A model generated the notes under the pieces. The model was not told the origin of the DNA, searched no databases, and saw nothing but the letters and a program-made list of their open reading frames with translations. This document shows, piece after piece, positions 1 through 6,977 of a DNA stretch of 26,164 nt (position 1 is the stretch's first letter; each line of letters opens with the position of its first letter). The position numbers and the translations under genes were made by a program. The stretch covers positions 1 through 26,164 of the forward strand of contig CAKZHN010000590.1 of the NCBI GenBank assembly GCA_936924235.1. Direction: 5' to 3'. This stretch comes from an uncultured Rhodoplanes sp. (GTDB lineage Bacteria > Pseudomonadota > Alphaproteobacteria > Rhizobiales > Xanthobacteraceae).

Positions 1-1
1 T

Positions 2-805
2 AGCCTATGGCTAGGAGCTCAAAATGGCGGCGGCGGCGCCGCAACCAACACCGGCCTGATGCTCGCCGATTCCGGCGGCGTCATGGACATCTTTGGCACG
101 CTCAAGAACGTCGCTGCGATCGACCCCGGCGTCCTCGGGTTGGAGGCAACTCACGGCGGCACGATCACTCTGCACGGCGCCGTGTACAACTCAGCGTCCA
201 TCGTGAGCGACGCCGGTGGAAGGATCACCGCGTTGGGCGCGGTGATCAATTCAGGAGTGGTCGATAGCGATGGCCAAGGCAGTACGGTGGACCTCTCCGG
301 CACGGTCCGGAACACCGGGACCATGTCGGCGCATGATGGCGGTCATCTCGATGTCACCGGTTCGATCAACGGCGGCGGCACGCTTCTCGCCGACGACGCC
401 TTCATGTTCGTCCAGCGGCTGACCGGAGGCGGCAGCGCGGTCATCAGCGGGACGGGCACGATCGAGTTCGGCGCCAAATCCGACGCTCATGTCGCCTTCT
501 CAGGCGGCACCGGCGGCTCGCTGGTTCTCGATCATGCGGCCGTTTTCACCGGCGACGTGTCGGGCTTCGCGGCCGGCGACAGCCTGGATTTCGCCAACAT
601 CCGTGGTGTGGCCTCGGGATCGCGCGCGACCCAGGTCAGCTATGCCGACAACGGAACCGGGACCGGCGGGACGCTGACCGTCACCGACTTCCTGGGCCAC
701 GCGGCGAGCCTGACGATGATCGGCCACTACGACGAAAGCGATTTCGTTCTGGGCAGCGATACCAGCGGGCATCTCCTGGTGCAGCACAGCACCCTCGTGG
801 TCTGA
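2..805 (+). CDS. C-terminal part of a large repeat-rich surface/secreted protein (5' end outside window)
   Basis: The frame is open from the first bases of the window to the TGA at 803-805, so the gene starts upstream and only its last 267 or so codons are seen. The protein is rich in Gly, Thr, Ser, Asp and Val and has no Cys. It shows short imperfect beta-solenoid-like units such as GGTITLHGAVYNSASI and STVDLSGTVRNTGTM, as in autotransporter passengers and large rhizobial type I-secreted adhesins. The tail (GGTLTVTDFLGHAASL, then a Y-x-x-S-D-F-V-L motif) is, from my knowledge of the group, a common ending in giant repeat proteins of Bradyrhizobium relatives. No transmembrane beta-barrel translocator follows, so type I secretion is more likely than type V, but this is inference. 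A perfect inverted repeat lies 21 bp after the stop. The first in-frame ATG (59) is probably not the true start. Confidence 0.65.
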   Translation, partial: SLWLGAQNGGGGAATNTGLMLADSGGVMDIFGTLKNVAAIDPGVLGLEATHGGTITLHGAVYNSASIVSDAGGRITALGAVINSGVVDSDGQGSTVDLSGTVRNTGTMSAHDGGHLDVTGSINGGGTLLADDAFMFVQRLTGGGSAVISGTGTIEFGAKSDAHVAFSGGTGGSLVLDHAAVFTGDVSGFAAGDSLDFANIRGVASGSRATQVSYADNGTGTGGTLTVTDFLGHAASLTMIGHYDESDFVLGSDTSGHLLVQHSTLVV

Positions 806-825
806 AGGCTTGGCCCTCGGCGCAA

Positions 826-855
826 GGACCGGATCCGCCGTGGCGGATCCGGTCC
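826..855. terminator. Perfect 14-bp inverted repeat after the adhesin-like gene
   Basis: GGACCGGATCCGCC (826-839) is followed, after two bases, by its exact reverse complement (842-855). The stem is very stable and lies 21 bp after the stop codon at 805. There is no T-tract on the + strand, so it is either a Rho-assisted or weak terminator, or a symmetrical protein-binding site. Confidence 0.45.
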
Positions 856-999
856 CTCGCCTCTCGCTCGCATCCGGCCCGTCATCCAACCGTTACAAGG
901 CGCCCCTACCACTACCGGTCAGGGGCAAAGCGATCCTTCAAAAACAGGCGATGACGCAAGCAGCGTCGGCCTTTGCGCTCGGCCCAGTGACGAAGCGCG

Positions 1000-2412
1000 A
1001 TGGTAAGAGCGTTCTTCTCTCTTCGTACTGTGGCTCTCGCGGCGCTGTCGCAACTCCTTCTGCTCATTATTTTGCCCGCCACCTCCTTTGCCGGCGCCAA
1101 GGACGAGACCGCGGCCGAATGGCTGCCGATCCCGAAATGGTTCAACGACTGGCGCAGTGACCTCGACAAGAAAGGCCTGTCGTTCGGCGCCACCTTCATC
1201 ATGGACAACATCGGCAACGTCTCGGGCGGCATGAAGCGCGGCTTCATCAATTTCGGCCGGCTCGATCTCGGCGTCGATGCGGACCTGGAAAAGCTGGCCG
1301 GTGTGGACGGCCTGAAATTCCACGCCAACATGTTCGAGATCTGGGGCCGCGGGCTGACCCGCGACTACATCGGCAACCTCGCCACCACCAGCGAGATCGA
1401 GGCGCTGCCGGACACCCGCCTCTACGAGGCCTATTTCGAGAAGACGTTCTGGAGCGGCAAGTTCGCCATCAAGGCCGGCCAGCAGGCTGCCGACGTCGAG
1501 TTCTTCGACAGCCAGACCGACGACCTGTTCATCAACGGCACCTTCGGCTGGCCGGCGATCAAGGCCACCAACCTGCCGGCCGGCGGACCGGCGCCGCCGA
1601 TCGCGGTGCCAGGCATCCGCCTCAAGGCGCAGCCGGTGGAAGGCTTCACGGCGTTCGTCGCGATCTTCAACGGCAATCCGGCGAACCCCGGTGAGGGCGA
1701 TGCGCAACTACGCGACAATCACGGGCTGGCGTTCCGCTTGCGCGATCCGCCCTGGGTGATCGGCCAGGTGCGCTGGGACTACTCGCTGCAATTCGCCGGC
1801 ATGAACCTGCCGGGCAACTTCACGCCCGGCGCGTGGCACCACTTCGACTCGTTCGACAGCCAGCGCTTCACCGCCGAAGGCCAGTCGATCGCTGATCCCA
1901 ACGGCAGCGGCATCCCGGCGAAGCTCCGCGGCAACGACGGCTATTTCGCGGTGATCGAGCAAACGCTCTACCGGCCCGCGTCAGTCACCGAGAAGGGTGT
2001 CAACGCGTCGGTGCAAGGCATCACGGCGTTTGCGCGGGTGGCCTACAGCCCGGGCGACCGCAACCTGATCGATCTCTACATCGACGGCGGCATAGGCTTC
2101 AGCGGCATGATCCCGGGTCGTCCGATCGACCGGTTCGGCATCGCCATGGCGTTCATGCGGATCTCGCCTGCGGCGCGGGAGCTCGATCTCGACACCCAGG
2201 CCTTCAGCGGACTGCCGACGCCGGTGCGCAGCAACGAGACGCTGCTGGAGATGATCTACGAGGCGCACATCAAGCCCGGCTGGCTGCTGGCGCCCTACTT
2301 CCAGTATGTCTGGCGGCCGTCCGGCGGCGTGCCCAACCCGCTCGATCCGACCGGCCTCAACCGCATCGGCGACGCGGCGATTTTCGGCATCACGTCGACG
2401 CTGAAATACTGA
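1000..2412 (+). CDS. oprB: OprB-family (carbohydrate-type) outer-membrane porin
   Basis: The 470-residue protein has a signal peptide (residues 1-31, hydrophobic LLLLIILPA core, cleavage near SFA/G) and then a sequence typical of OprB porins: an early GLSFGATFIMDNIGN segment, the motif DTRLYEAYFEKTF around residue 140, FAIKAGQQAADVEFFDS, GIRLKAQP and a C-terminal barrel ending in ITSTLKY. Length and the terminal aromatic residue fit a 16- to 18-strand outer-membrane barrel of about 440 residues. The family is known for sugar uptake, but many alphaproteobacterial members have unknown substrates, and the related barrel in the manganese porin at 3391-5427 shows that metals are possible. No strong ribosome-binding site precedes the ATG at 1000, but the signal peptide supports this start. 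The gene is followed 65 bp later by a second barrel gene on the same strand. Confidence 0.85.
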   Translation: MVRAFFSLRTVALAALSQLLLLIILPATSFAGAKDETAAEWLPIPKWFNDWRSDLDKKGLSFGATFIMDNIGNVSGGMKRGFINFGRLDLGVDADLEKLAGVDGLKFHANMFEIWGRGLTRDYIGNLATTSEIEALPDTRLYEAYFEKTFWSGKFAIKAGQQAADVEFFDSQTDDLFINGTFGWPAIKATNLPAGGPAPPIAVPGIRLKAQPVEGFTAFVAIFNGNPANPGEGDAQLRDNHGLAFRLRDPPWVIGQVRWDYSLQFAGMNLPGNFTPGAWHHFDSFDSQRFTAEGQSIADPNGSGIPAKLRGNDGYFAVIEQTLYRPASVTEKGVNASVQGITAFARVAYSPGDRNLIDLYIDGGIGFSGMIPGRPIDRFGIAMAFMRISPAARELDLDTQAFSGLPTPVRSNETLLEMIYEAHIKPGWLLAPYFQYVWRPSGGVPNPLDPTGLNRIGDAAIFGITSTLKY

Positions 2413-2477
2413 GGAAACGCCGCAGACACGCCTCCCGCTCATTGTTAGGCTGCCGGTTCCTGGCCTGGGGGGCGAAT

Positions 2478-3347
2478 ATGGGGCGGCGGGAATCGACTGT
2501 GACGCAGCCATCGGCTGCGCTTGTAACTCTCATATTGTTTCGAATGGTGCTGGCGGCCGTCTGCGTTGTCCCGATGGGCCTGCGCGTCGCGCAGGCTGAA
2601 AACGCCGCCGGTACGGTAGCCGCCCACTGGAGCGGCTTTTATGTCGGCGCCAACGCCGGTGCCGCCTGGGGCAGATCGCAGACCAATTCACCCTTGGACA
2701 GTTCAGGCTGTGCCAGCGGCCTGCTCTGGTGTTACGTCGGCGCCGTCACAGCCGACATCAACAATCAGAGCCCACAAACGCTCAAGCCGTCCGGCTTCAC
2801 CGGCGGCGCGCAGGCCGGCTACAATTTTCAATACGGCAACATGGTCTTCGGCGGCGAAGCGGATTTCAACGCGTTCCGCCTGCACCAGACCAACACCGTC
2901 ACGTCGTATTTCCCCTGCTGTCCGCCGCCGGGAACCGCCAACACCTACACGAATTCGGTATCGACCGACTGGCTGTTCACGGCCCGCGCCAGGTTGGGGT
3001 TTGCGGCGGCCAACTGGCTCGTCTACGGCACGGGCGGCCTGGCCGTCACGCGGCTCTCCTATGCGCATGCCTATATCGAGGGAACGGCCGGCGGCAGCGG
3101 CGGTGTGGAAACCTCAAGCGCATCCGCGGTCAAGACCGGCTACGCGGCCGGCGGCGGATTCGAGCACACATGGAGCCGCAACTGGAGCGTCAAGGCCGAG
3201 TATCTTTATTTGGGTTTCGGAAGCATCAGCACGGCCGGGACCGCGATCAGTTCCACGGCCCAGGGATCTTCCGGACACGTCTTCAACCATACAGCCAACC
3301 TGACGGCCAACGTGGTGCGCGTGGGTGTGAATTACAAAATCGACTAG
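2478..3347 (+). CDS. Omp25/Omp31-like outer-membrane beta-barrel protein
   Basis: I chose the ATG at 2478 because a G-rich GGGGGG stretch lies just upstream; an in-frame TTG at 2442 would add 12 residues. The 289-residue product has a long signal peptide with cleavage near AQA/EN (residue 40), followed by WSGFYVGANAGAAWG (51-65), the entry signature of the Omp25/Omp31 eight-stranded barrel family. Further family marks are GGAQAGYNFQ, VFGGEADF, TARARLGFAA, LVYGTGGLAV and WSVKAEYLYLGFG. These proteins are abundant structural outer-membrane proteins of Rhizobiales. Unusual here are Cys pairs in predicted surface loops (SGCASGLLWC and PCCPPP) and a C-terminus NYKID lacking the usual final Phe. 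Its gene converges on the manganese porin gene with only 43 bp between the stops. Confidence 0.85.
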   Translation: MGRRESTVTQPSAALVTLILFRMVLAAVCVVPMGLRVAQAENAAGTVAAHWSGFYVGANAGAAWGRSQTNSPLDSSGCASGLLWCYVGAVTADINNQSPQTLKPSGFTGGAQAGYNFQYGNMVFGGEADFNAFRLHQTNTVTSYFPCCPPPGTANTYTNSVSTDWLFTARARLGFAAANWLVYGTGGLAVTRLSYAHAYIEGTAGGSGGVETSSASAVKTGYAAGGGFEHTWSRNWSVKAEYLYLGFGSISTAGTAISSTAQGSSGHVFNHTANLTANVVRVGVNYKID

Positions 3348-3365
3348 CGCGGTCCTTGGCCGCGC
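3347..3365. terminator. Possible weak bidirectional terminator between convergent porin genes
   Basis: GCGCGG (3347-3352) pairs with CCGCGC (3360-3365) across a 7-base loop, in the 43-bp gap between two convergent genes. The stem is only 6 bp and no T-run follows closely, so this is a weak call based mostly on position. Confidence 0.25.
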
Positions 3366-3390
3366 GCGCCAGCACCTGGATTCTTTCAGC

Positions 3391-5427
3391 TCACCACTCG
3401 GCGTGATAGCGCAGCGAGTAGAACGACACCGGCCCGCGGTCCGCGTTGTAGGCCGGGTTGGCGACGAACTGATAGTCGAAGGTGAACGTGCTCCAGCTGT
3501 TGATGGCCAGGGCGTAGTAGGCCTCCAGCACCTTCTCGGGCCGGTAGTTGAGCTGGCCGTCGCCGATGACGATGCCGAGACCGCCGGCTGCGAAATAGGC
3601 CTGCGCGACGCTCGACAGCTCCTCGACGATGCCGGCGACGCCGACCTTGTCGTTGGGCCTGCCCCAGGCCGTGCCCTTGAGCTGGCCGCCGAGCGACGCG
3701 CTGCGATGCACGTCGGTCCAGCCTATGAGCTCGGTCTGGCCAGGGCTCCAGGTGACGCGCGAGAACATGCCGAGGTCGCTGGTCAGCGCCTGCTCCAGAT
3801 TGGCGACCAGACCGTAGTTGGTGCGGGTCTTTCGCGTCTGCGTGATGTCGGGATAGTCGGGACTCGTGACCGGCAACGCCACGGCATCCGCATAGCCGCC
3901 CATGACGCCGTGATTGACCCAGCCGAACAGACGGAGCTTGCCGGGCTGCCTCAGCAGCGCATAGCGCAACTCGAGCTCGGCGGCGATCTCGCCGTGCTTC
4001 GGGATCTGCATATCGAAGTTGTCGACGTTGGACACCGCCGGCAGCAGGAAGTAGCCGGCGCGGAACGCCCAGTCCTTCCGGTTGATCTCCGCCATGGCGC
4101 CCCAGGTCCAGCTCAGCCGGTCCATGGTCCAGTCGTAGGAGCCGCCGCCATACATGTTCCAGTTGATGAAGCCGGTGCGCGGCTCACCCGAATAGGCGTT
4201 GAGGTTGAAGAAATCGAGCACCGAGAACTTGCCGACCGTCACGCTGACGCGGTCGATGTCCTGCTTGCCGGCGAGTTGAAGGGGACCGTCGGGAATGACC
4301 TCCTGCGCGCCGCCGAGACCCCAGGTCTGGCGCAGATACATCCGCGCCATGTTGAAGCGCGGCGTCGGGAAGTTCGACTTCTGCGCCTCGCCGTTCGGAA
4401 ACGCCGCAACACCATGCACGCCGTCGAGGCCGAAGCCCTGCATCAGTTCTGGACTGAGATAGACCTCGCCGCCCTCCCAGGGACGGAAGCCTAGAAACGC
4501 CGTCATGGTCGAGGTGTTGCGCGCCTGCGGGTTCGACGACAGGCTGTTCGGGCCGGTGTAGGGCGCGCGGAATGTGCCGTGGCCCTGCCCGATCACGGTG
4601 ACCTGGCCGTGCACGTTCCAGTCGCCGAAGCCCGAACCTTTGTCGTCGCTGACCTGCGGGCCGAACACCTCCGGACCGCCGAGCTTCCTATCGAGGCCGA
4701 CCCGCAGCATGTGCATGTCGAAGGCCGACTCGTAGTTGCGACCCGACGGCATGGTCAGCGAGATCGGCCCGAACTGGTGGTAGAGATACTCGACCCGCGC
4801 GCTCCAGTACTGATTGAGCGCGAGCGCCGCGCCGCCGCCCGCAGCCCAGCCGGCGCGCAGCATCAGGCGCTTGTCGTCCTCAGGCCCGAGGCTGCCCGGG
4901 CTTTCGACGATCCGCGCCTGCGAATAGGCGAAGCCGCCGGTGCCGTAGACCATGAAGCGGTCGAAGGCATAGCCGATGCGGCCGCGCACCGTGCCGACAT
5001 AGTCGAGCGTCTCGGTGATGGTCGTGGACGAGCTTTCGCGCGTCGCGATCACCTGGTTGGGGAGCAGATGGTTGGTGAAGGTCATGTCGGTTTCGATGCC
5101 GAGCAGCAGGCCTGAATTGAGCAGCAGGTTATAGCCGGCCTGCACGCCGCCGAACGCCGGGCCGAAGCTCTCGCTCGAGTCGATCGGACGGCCTTCCGTC
5201 AGCGTGTTGTCGACCCGGCCGCGGGTGATGCCGACATGGCCGCCGACATAGGCGCCGTTCCATTCGAACGGCAGCGCACGGACGGGCGGCGCCTTGGTGA
5301 CCAACGGCGGCAGATCGGCCGCGAACGTCAGCCCAGGAGCCGACACTGCGATCGCCACCAGCCAACCGGCCACAACTTCTCGTTTGCGCGAGAGCCTCGC
5401 GCACCACACACCACTCAACAACACCAT
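3391..5427 (-). CDS. mnoP: Double-barrel outer-membrane porin (Omp25-like + OprB-like), probable high-affinity Mn2+ porin
   Basis: The 678-residue protein has a signal peptide (about 1-36, then AADLPPLVTKAPP) and two regions. Residues about 56-250 are an Omp25-like barrel (WNGAYVGGHVG, GGVQAGYNLL, VRGRIGYAFDRFMVYGTGG, SARVEYLYHQFG, HMLRVGLDRKL). Residues about 265-678 are OprB-like (GDWNVHGQVTVIGQGHG, FRPWEGGEVYLSPEL, RMYLRQTWGLG, VGKFSVLDFFNLNAYSGEPR, ending SLRYHAEW with the terminal aromatic expected for barrel assembly). A GGGGG ribosome-binding stretch sits just before the ATG at 5427. It lies 40 bp downstream of mntH on the same strand, so the two are probably co-transcribed. From established knowledge, Bradyrhizobium MnoP is an outer-membrane Mn2+ channel working with MntH under Mur control; assigning this gene to it is inference from architecture and position. 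The alternative is a generic carbohydrate porin. Confidence 0.78.
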   Translation of the reverse strand: MVLLSGVWCARLSRKREVVAGWLVAIAVSAPGLTFAADLPPLVTKAPPVRALPFEWNGAYVGGHVGITRGRVDNTLTEGRPIDSSESFGPAFGGVQAGYNLLLNSGLLLGIETDMTFTNHLLPNQVIATRESSSTTITETLDYVGTVRGRIGYAFDRFMVYGTGGFAYSQARIVESPGSLGPEDDKRLMLRAGWAAGGGAALALNQYWSARVEYLYHQFGPISLTMPSGRNYESAFDMHMLRVGLDRKLGGPEVFGPQVSDDKGSGFGDWNVHGQVTVIGQGHGTFRAPYTGPNSLSSNPQARNTSTMTAFLGFRPWEGGEVYLSPELMQGFGLDGVHGVAAFPNGEAQKSNFPTPRFNMARMYLRQTWGLGGAQEVIPDGPLQLAGKQDIDRVSVTVGKFSVLDFFNLNAYSGEPRTGFINWNMYGGGSYDWTMDRLSWTWGAMAEINRKDWAFRAGYFLLPAVSNVDNFDMQIPKHGEIAAELELRYALLRQPGKLRLFGWVNHGVMGGYADAVALPVTSPDYPDITQTRKTRTNYGLVANLEQALTSDLGMFSRVTWSPGQTELIGWTDVHRSASLGGQLKGTAWGRPNDKVGVAGIVEELSSVAQAYFAAGGLGIVIGDGQLNYRPEKVLEAYYALAINSWSTFTFDYQFVANPAYNADRGPVSFYSLRYHAEW

Positions 5428-5467
5428 CGCCCCCTACTGACTCAGCCTGACGTCAATTTCTTCCCAT

Positions 5468-6829
5468 TCAGGTCAGGTCCCACAGCAGCTTGATATTCAG
5501 CACGATGATCAGCAGCGCGGTCAGCGCCGCCAGCGCCGTGACCCAGCGCGGCGCAACCAGCTCGCCGAGCTTGCGCCGGTCGGCGGTGAACATCACCAGC
5601 GGTATGATCGCGAATGGCAGTTGCAGGCTCAAGATCACTTGGCTCAGGATCAGAAGCTGCGCGGTGCCCTTCTGGCCGTACCAGATGGTGACCACGGCCG
5701 CGGGCACGATGGCGATCGAGCGCGTGATCAGCCTCCGCGCCCAGGGCGGCAGGCGGATGTCGAGGAAGCCCTCCATCACGATCTGGCCCGACAGCGTGGC
5801 GGTCACGGTCGAGTTCAGGCCGCAGCACAAGAGCGCGATGCCGAACAGCGTCGGCGCAATCGAGGAGCCCAGCAGTGGCGCCAGGAAGGCGTGCACCTGA
5901 TCGAGCTCGGCGACGTCGGTCTTGCCGGCTTTGTTGAAGGTCGCGGCGGCGAGGATCAGGATCGAGGCGTTGATCAGCAGCGCGAACATCAGCGCGATGG
6001 TTGAGTCGATGGTGGCAAGCCCGATCGCCTCGCGGCGGTCCTCGACGCTGGTGCCGAACTTCCGGGTCTGCACCACGCCGGAATGCAGGTAGAGATTGTG
6101 CGGCATCACGGTGGCGCCGAGGATGCCGAGCGCAAGATAGAGCATATCCGGGTTGGTGACGACCTGCGTGGTCGGCGCGAAGCCCTTGATCACCGCGGCC
6201 CAGTCCGGATTGGCCATGGCGATCTGCACGCCGAAGCAGATCGCGATGACGCCGAGCAACGTCACGATGAAGGCCTCTACGAAGCGGAAGCCCAGGTTCT
6301 GCAGCCACAGCACGATGAAGACGTCGAGCGCAGTGATCAGGACGCCGAGCTCGAGCGGAATGCCGAACAGGAGATTGAGCCCGATCGCGGTGCCGATCAC
6401 CTCGGCGAGATCCGTGGCGCAGATCGCGATCTCGGCAAGGAGCCACAGCGGCCGCGACACGAACGCCGGAAACGCATCGCGGCAGGCCTGTGCCAAGTCG
6501 CGGCCGGCGCCGATGCCGAGCCGCGCGCACAGCGCCTGCAGCAGGATCGCCATCAGGTTGGAGAGCAGCGCGACGGTGAGCAGCGCGTAGCCGAACTTTG
6601 AGCCGCCGGCCAATGACGTGGCCCAGTTGCCCGGGTCCATGTAGCCCACGGCGACCAGGTACCCCGGGCCGAGGAACGACAGCAGCTTCCGCCAGAACGA
6701 GCCGGTCGGCCGGGTGGCGACGGAGCCGAATACCTCGGCAAGCGACGGACGCTCGCGCTCGCGGCGCCAGCCTCCAGCCTTCGAAGCAACGGGCTCCGAT
6801 TTCGACGTCGACATCAACATGACCCGCAC
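5468..6829 (-). CDS. mntH: Nramp-family Mn2+/divalent metal:proton symporter MntH
   Basis: The 453-residue inner-membrane protein carries the Nramp signatures: DPGN at residues 65-68 in the first membrane helix and ATVMPHN at 239-245 in helix 6. The residues known to hold the metal in the family (Asp65, Asn68, the carbonyl of Ala239, and Met242) are all present; the Met is what favours Mn2+ and Fe2+ over Ca2+/Mg2+. About 11 hydrophobic helices follow a 45-residue basic N-terminus. I read the start as GTG at 6829, with GGA 5 bases upstream; in-frame ATGs at 6820 and 6814 are alternatives. It is the first gene of a likely operon with the porin gene downstream, giving uptake across both membranes. 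A Mur-box-like operator lies 37-66 bp upstream of the start and overlaps a possible -35 hexamer, so repression by Mur (Fur family) in high Mn2+ is expected. Confidence 0.93.
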   Translation of the reverse strand: MRVMLMSTSKSEPVASKAGGWRRERERPSLAEVFGSVATRPTGSFWRKLLSFLGPGYLVAVGYMDPGNWATSLAGGSKFGYALLTVALLSNLMAILLQALCARLGIGAGRDLAQACRDAFPAFVSRPLWLLAEIAICATDLAEVIGTAIGLNLLFGIPLELGVLITALDVFIVLWLQNLGFRFVEAFIVTLLGVIAICFGVQIAMANPDWAAVIKGFAPTTQVVTNPDMLYLALGILGATVMPHNLYLHSGVVQTRKFGTSVEDRREAIGLATIDSTIALMFALLINASILILAAATFNKAGKTDVAELDQVHAFLAPLLGSSIAPTLFGIALLCCGLNSTVTATLSGQIVMEGFLDIRLPPWARRLITRSIAIVPAAVVTIWYGQKGTAQLLILSQVILSLQLPFAIIPLVMFTADRRKLGELVAPRWVTALAALTALLIIVLNIKLLWDLT

Positions 6830-6865
6830 GCGATTCCGGTTTCCTGTGTAACCAAGCTAGTCTTG

Positions 6866-6895
6866 TTGCGAATAGTTTGCAATTGCATTTTGCGA
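6866..6895 (-). promoter_or_regulatory. Mur-box-like operator and probable mntH promoter
   Basis: Two overlapping dyads are visible: TGCGAATAGTTTGCA (6867-6881) and the perfect palindrome TGCAATTGCA (6878-6887), followed by TTTTGCGA. TGC/GCA half-sites of this type are the known pattern of Mur-responsive elements in Rhizobiales. On the - strand TTGCAA (6882-6877) could be a -35 box with TAGCTT 17 bases further on as a poor -10, so a bound repressor would block mntH transcription. The element is one base away from an EcfG-type promoter on the other strand. The match to the family consensus is by eye. Confidence 0.6.
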
Positions 6896-6896
6896 G

Positions 6897-6921
6897 GGAA
6901 CTTGGCCCCCGCCCGCCCGTT
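6897..6921 (+). promoter_or_regulatory. EcfG-type general-stress promoter for the antiporter gene
   Basis: GGAAC (6897-6901), a 16-base spacer and CGTT (6918-6921) match the published alphaproteobacterial EcfG/PhyR-regulon consensus GGAAC-N16/17-CGTT exactly. It points to the antiporter start 57 bp downstream and leaves a leader of about 50 bases. Its position upstream of a gene with universal-stress domains supports the call. Other copies of the pattern occur by chance in this GC-rich window. Confidence 0.6.
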
Positions 6922-6977
6922 ATCTCCAGCCTTCCCGTTTTCACGCGTGCCGCCAGCCGACATTCCGGGGGATTTGT

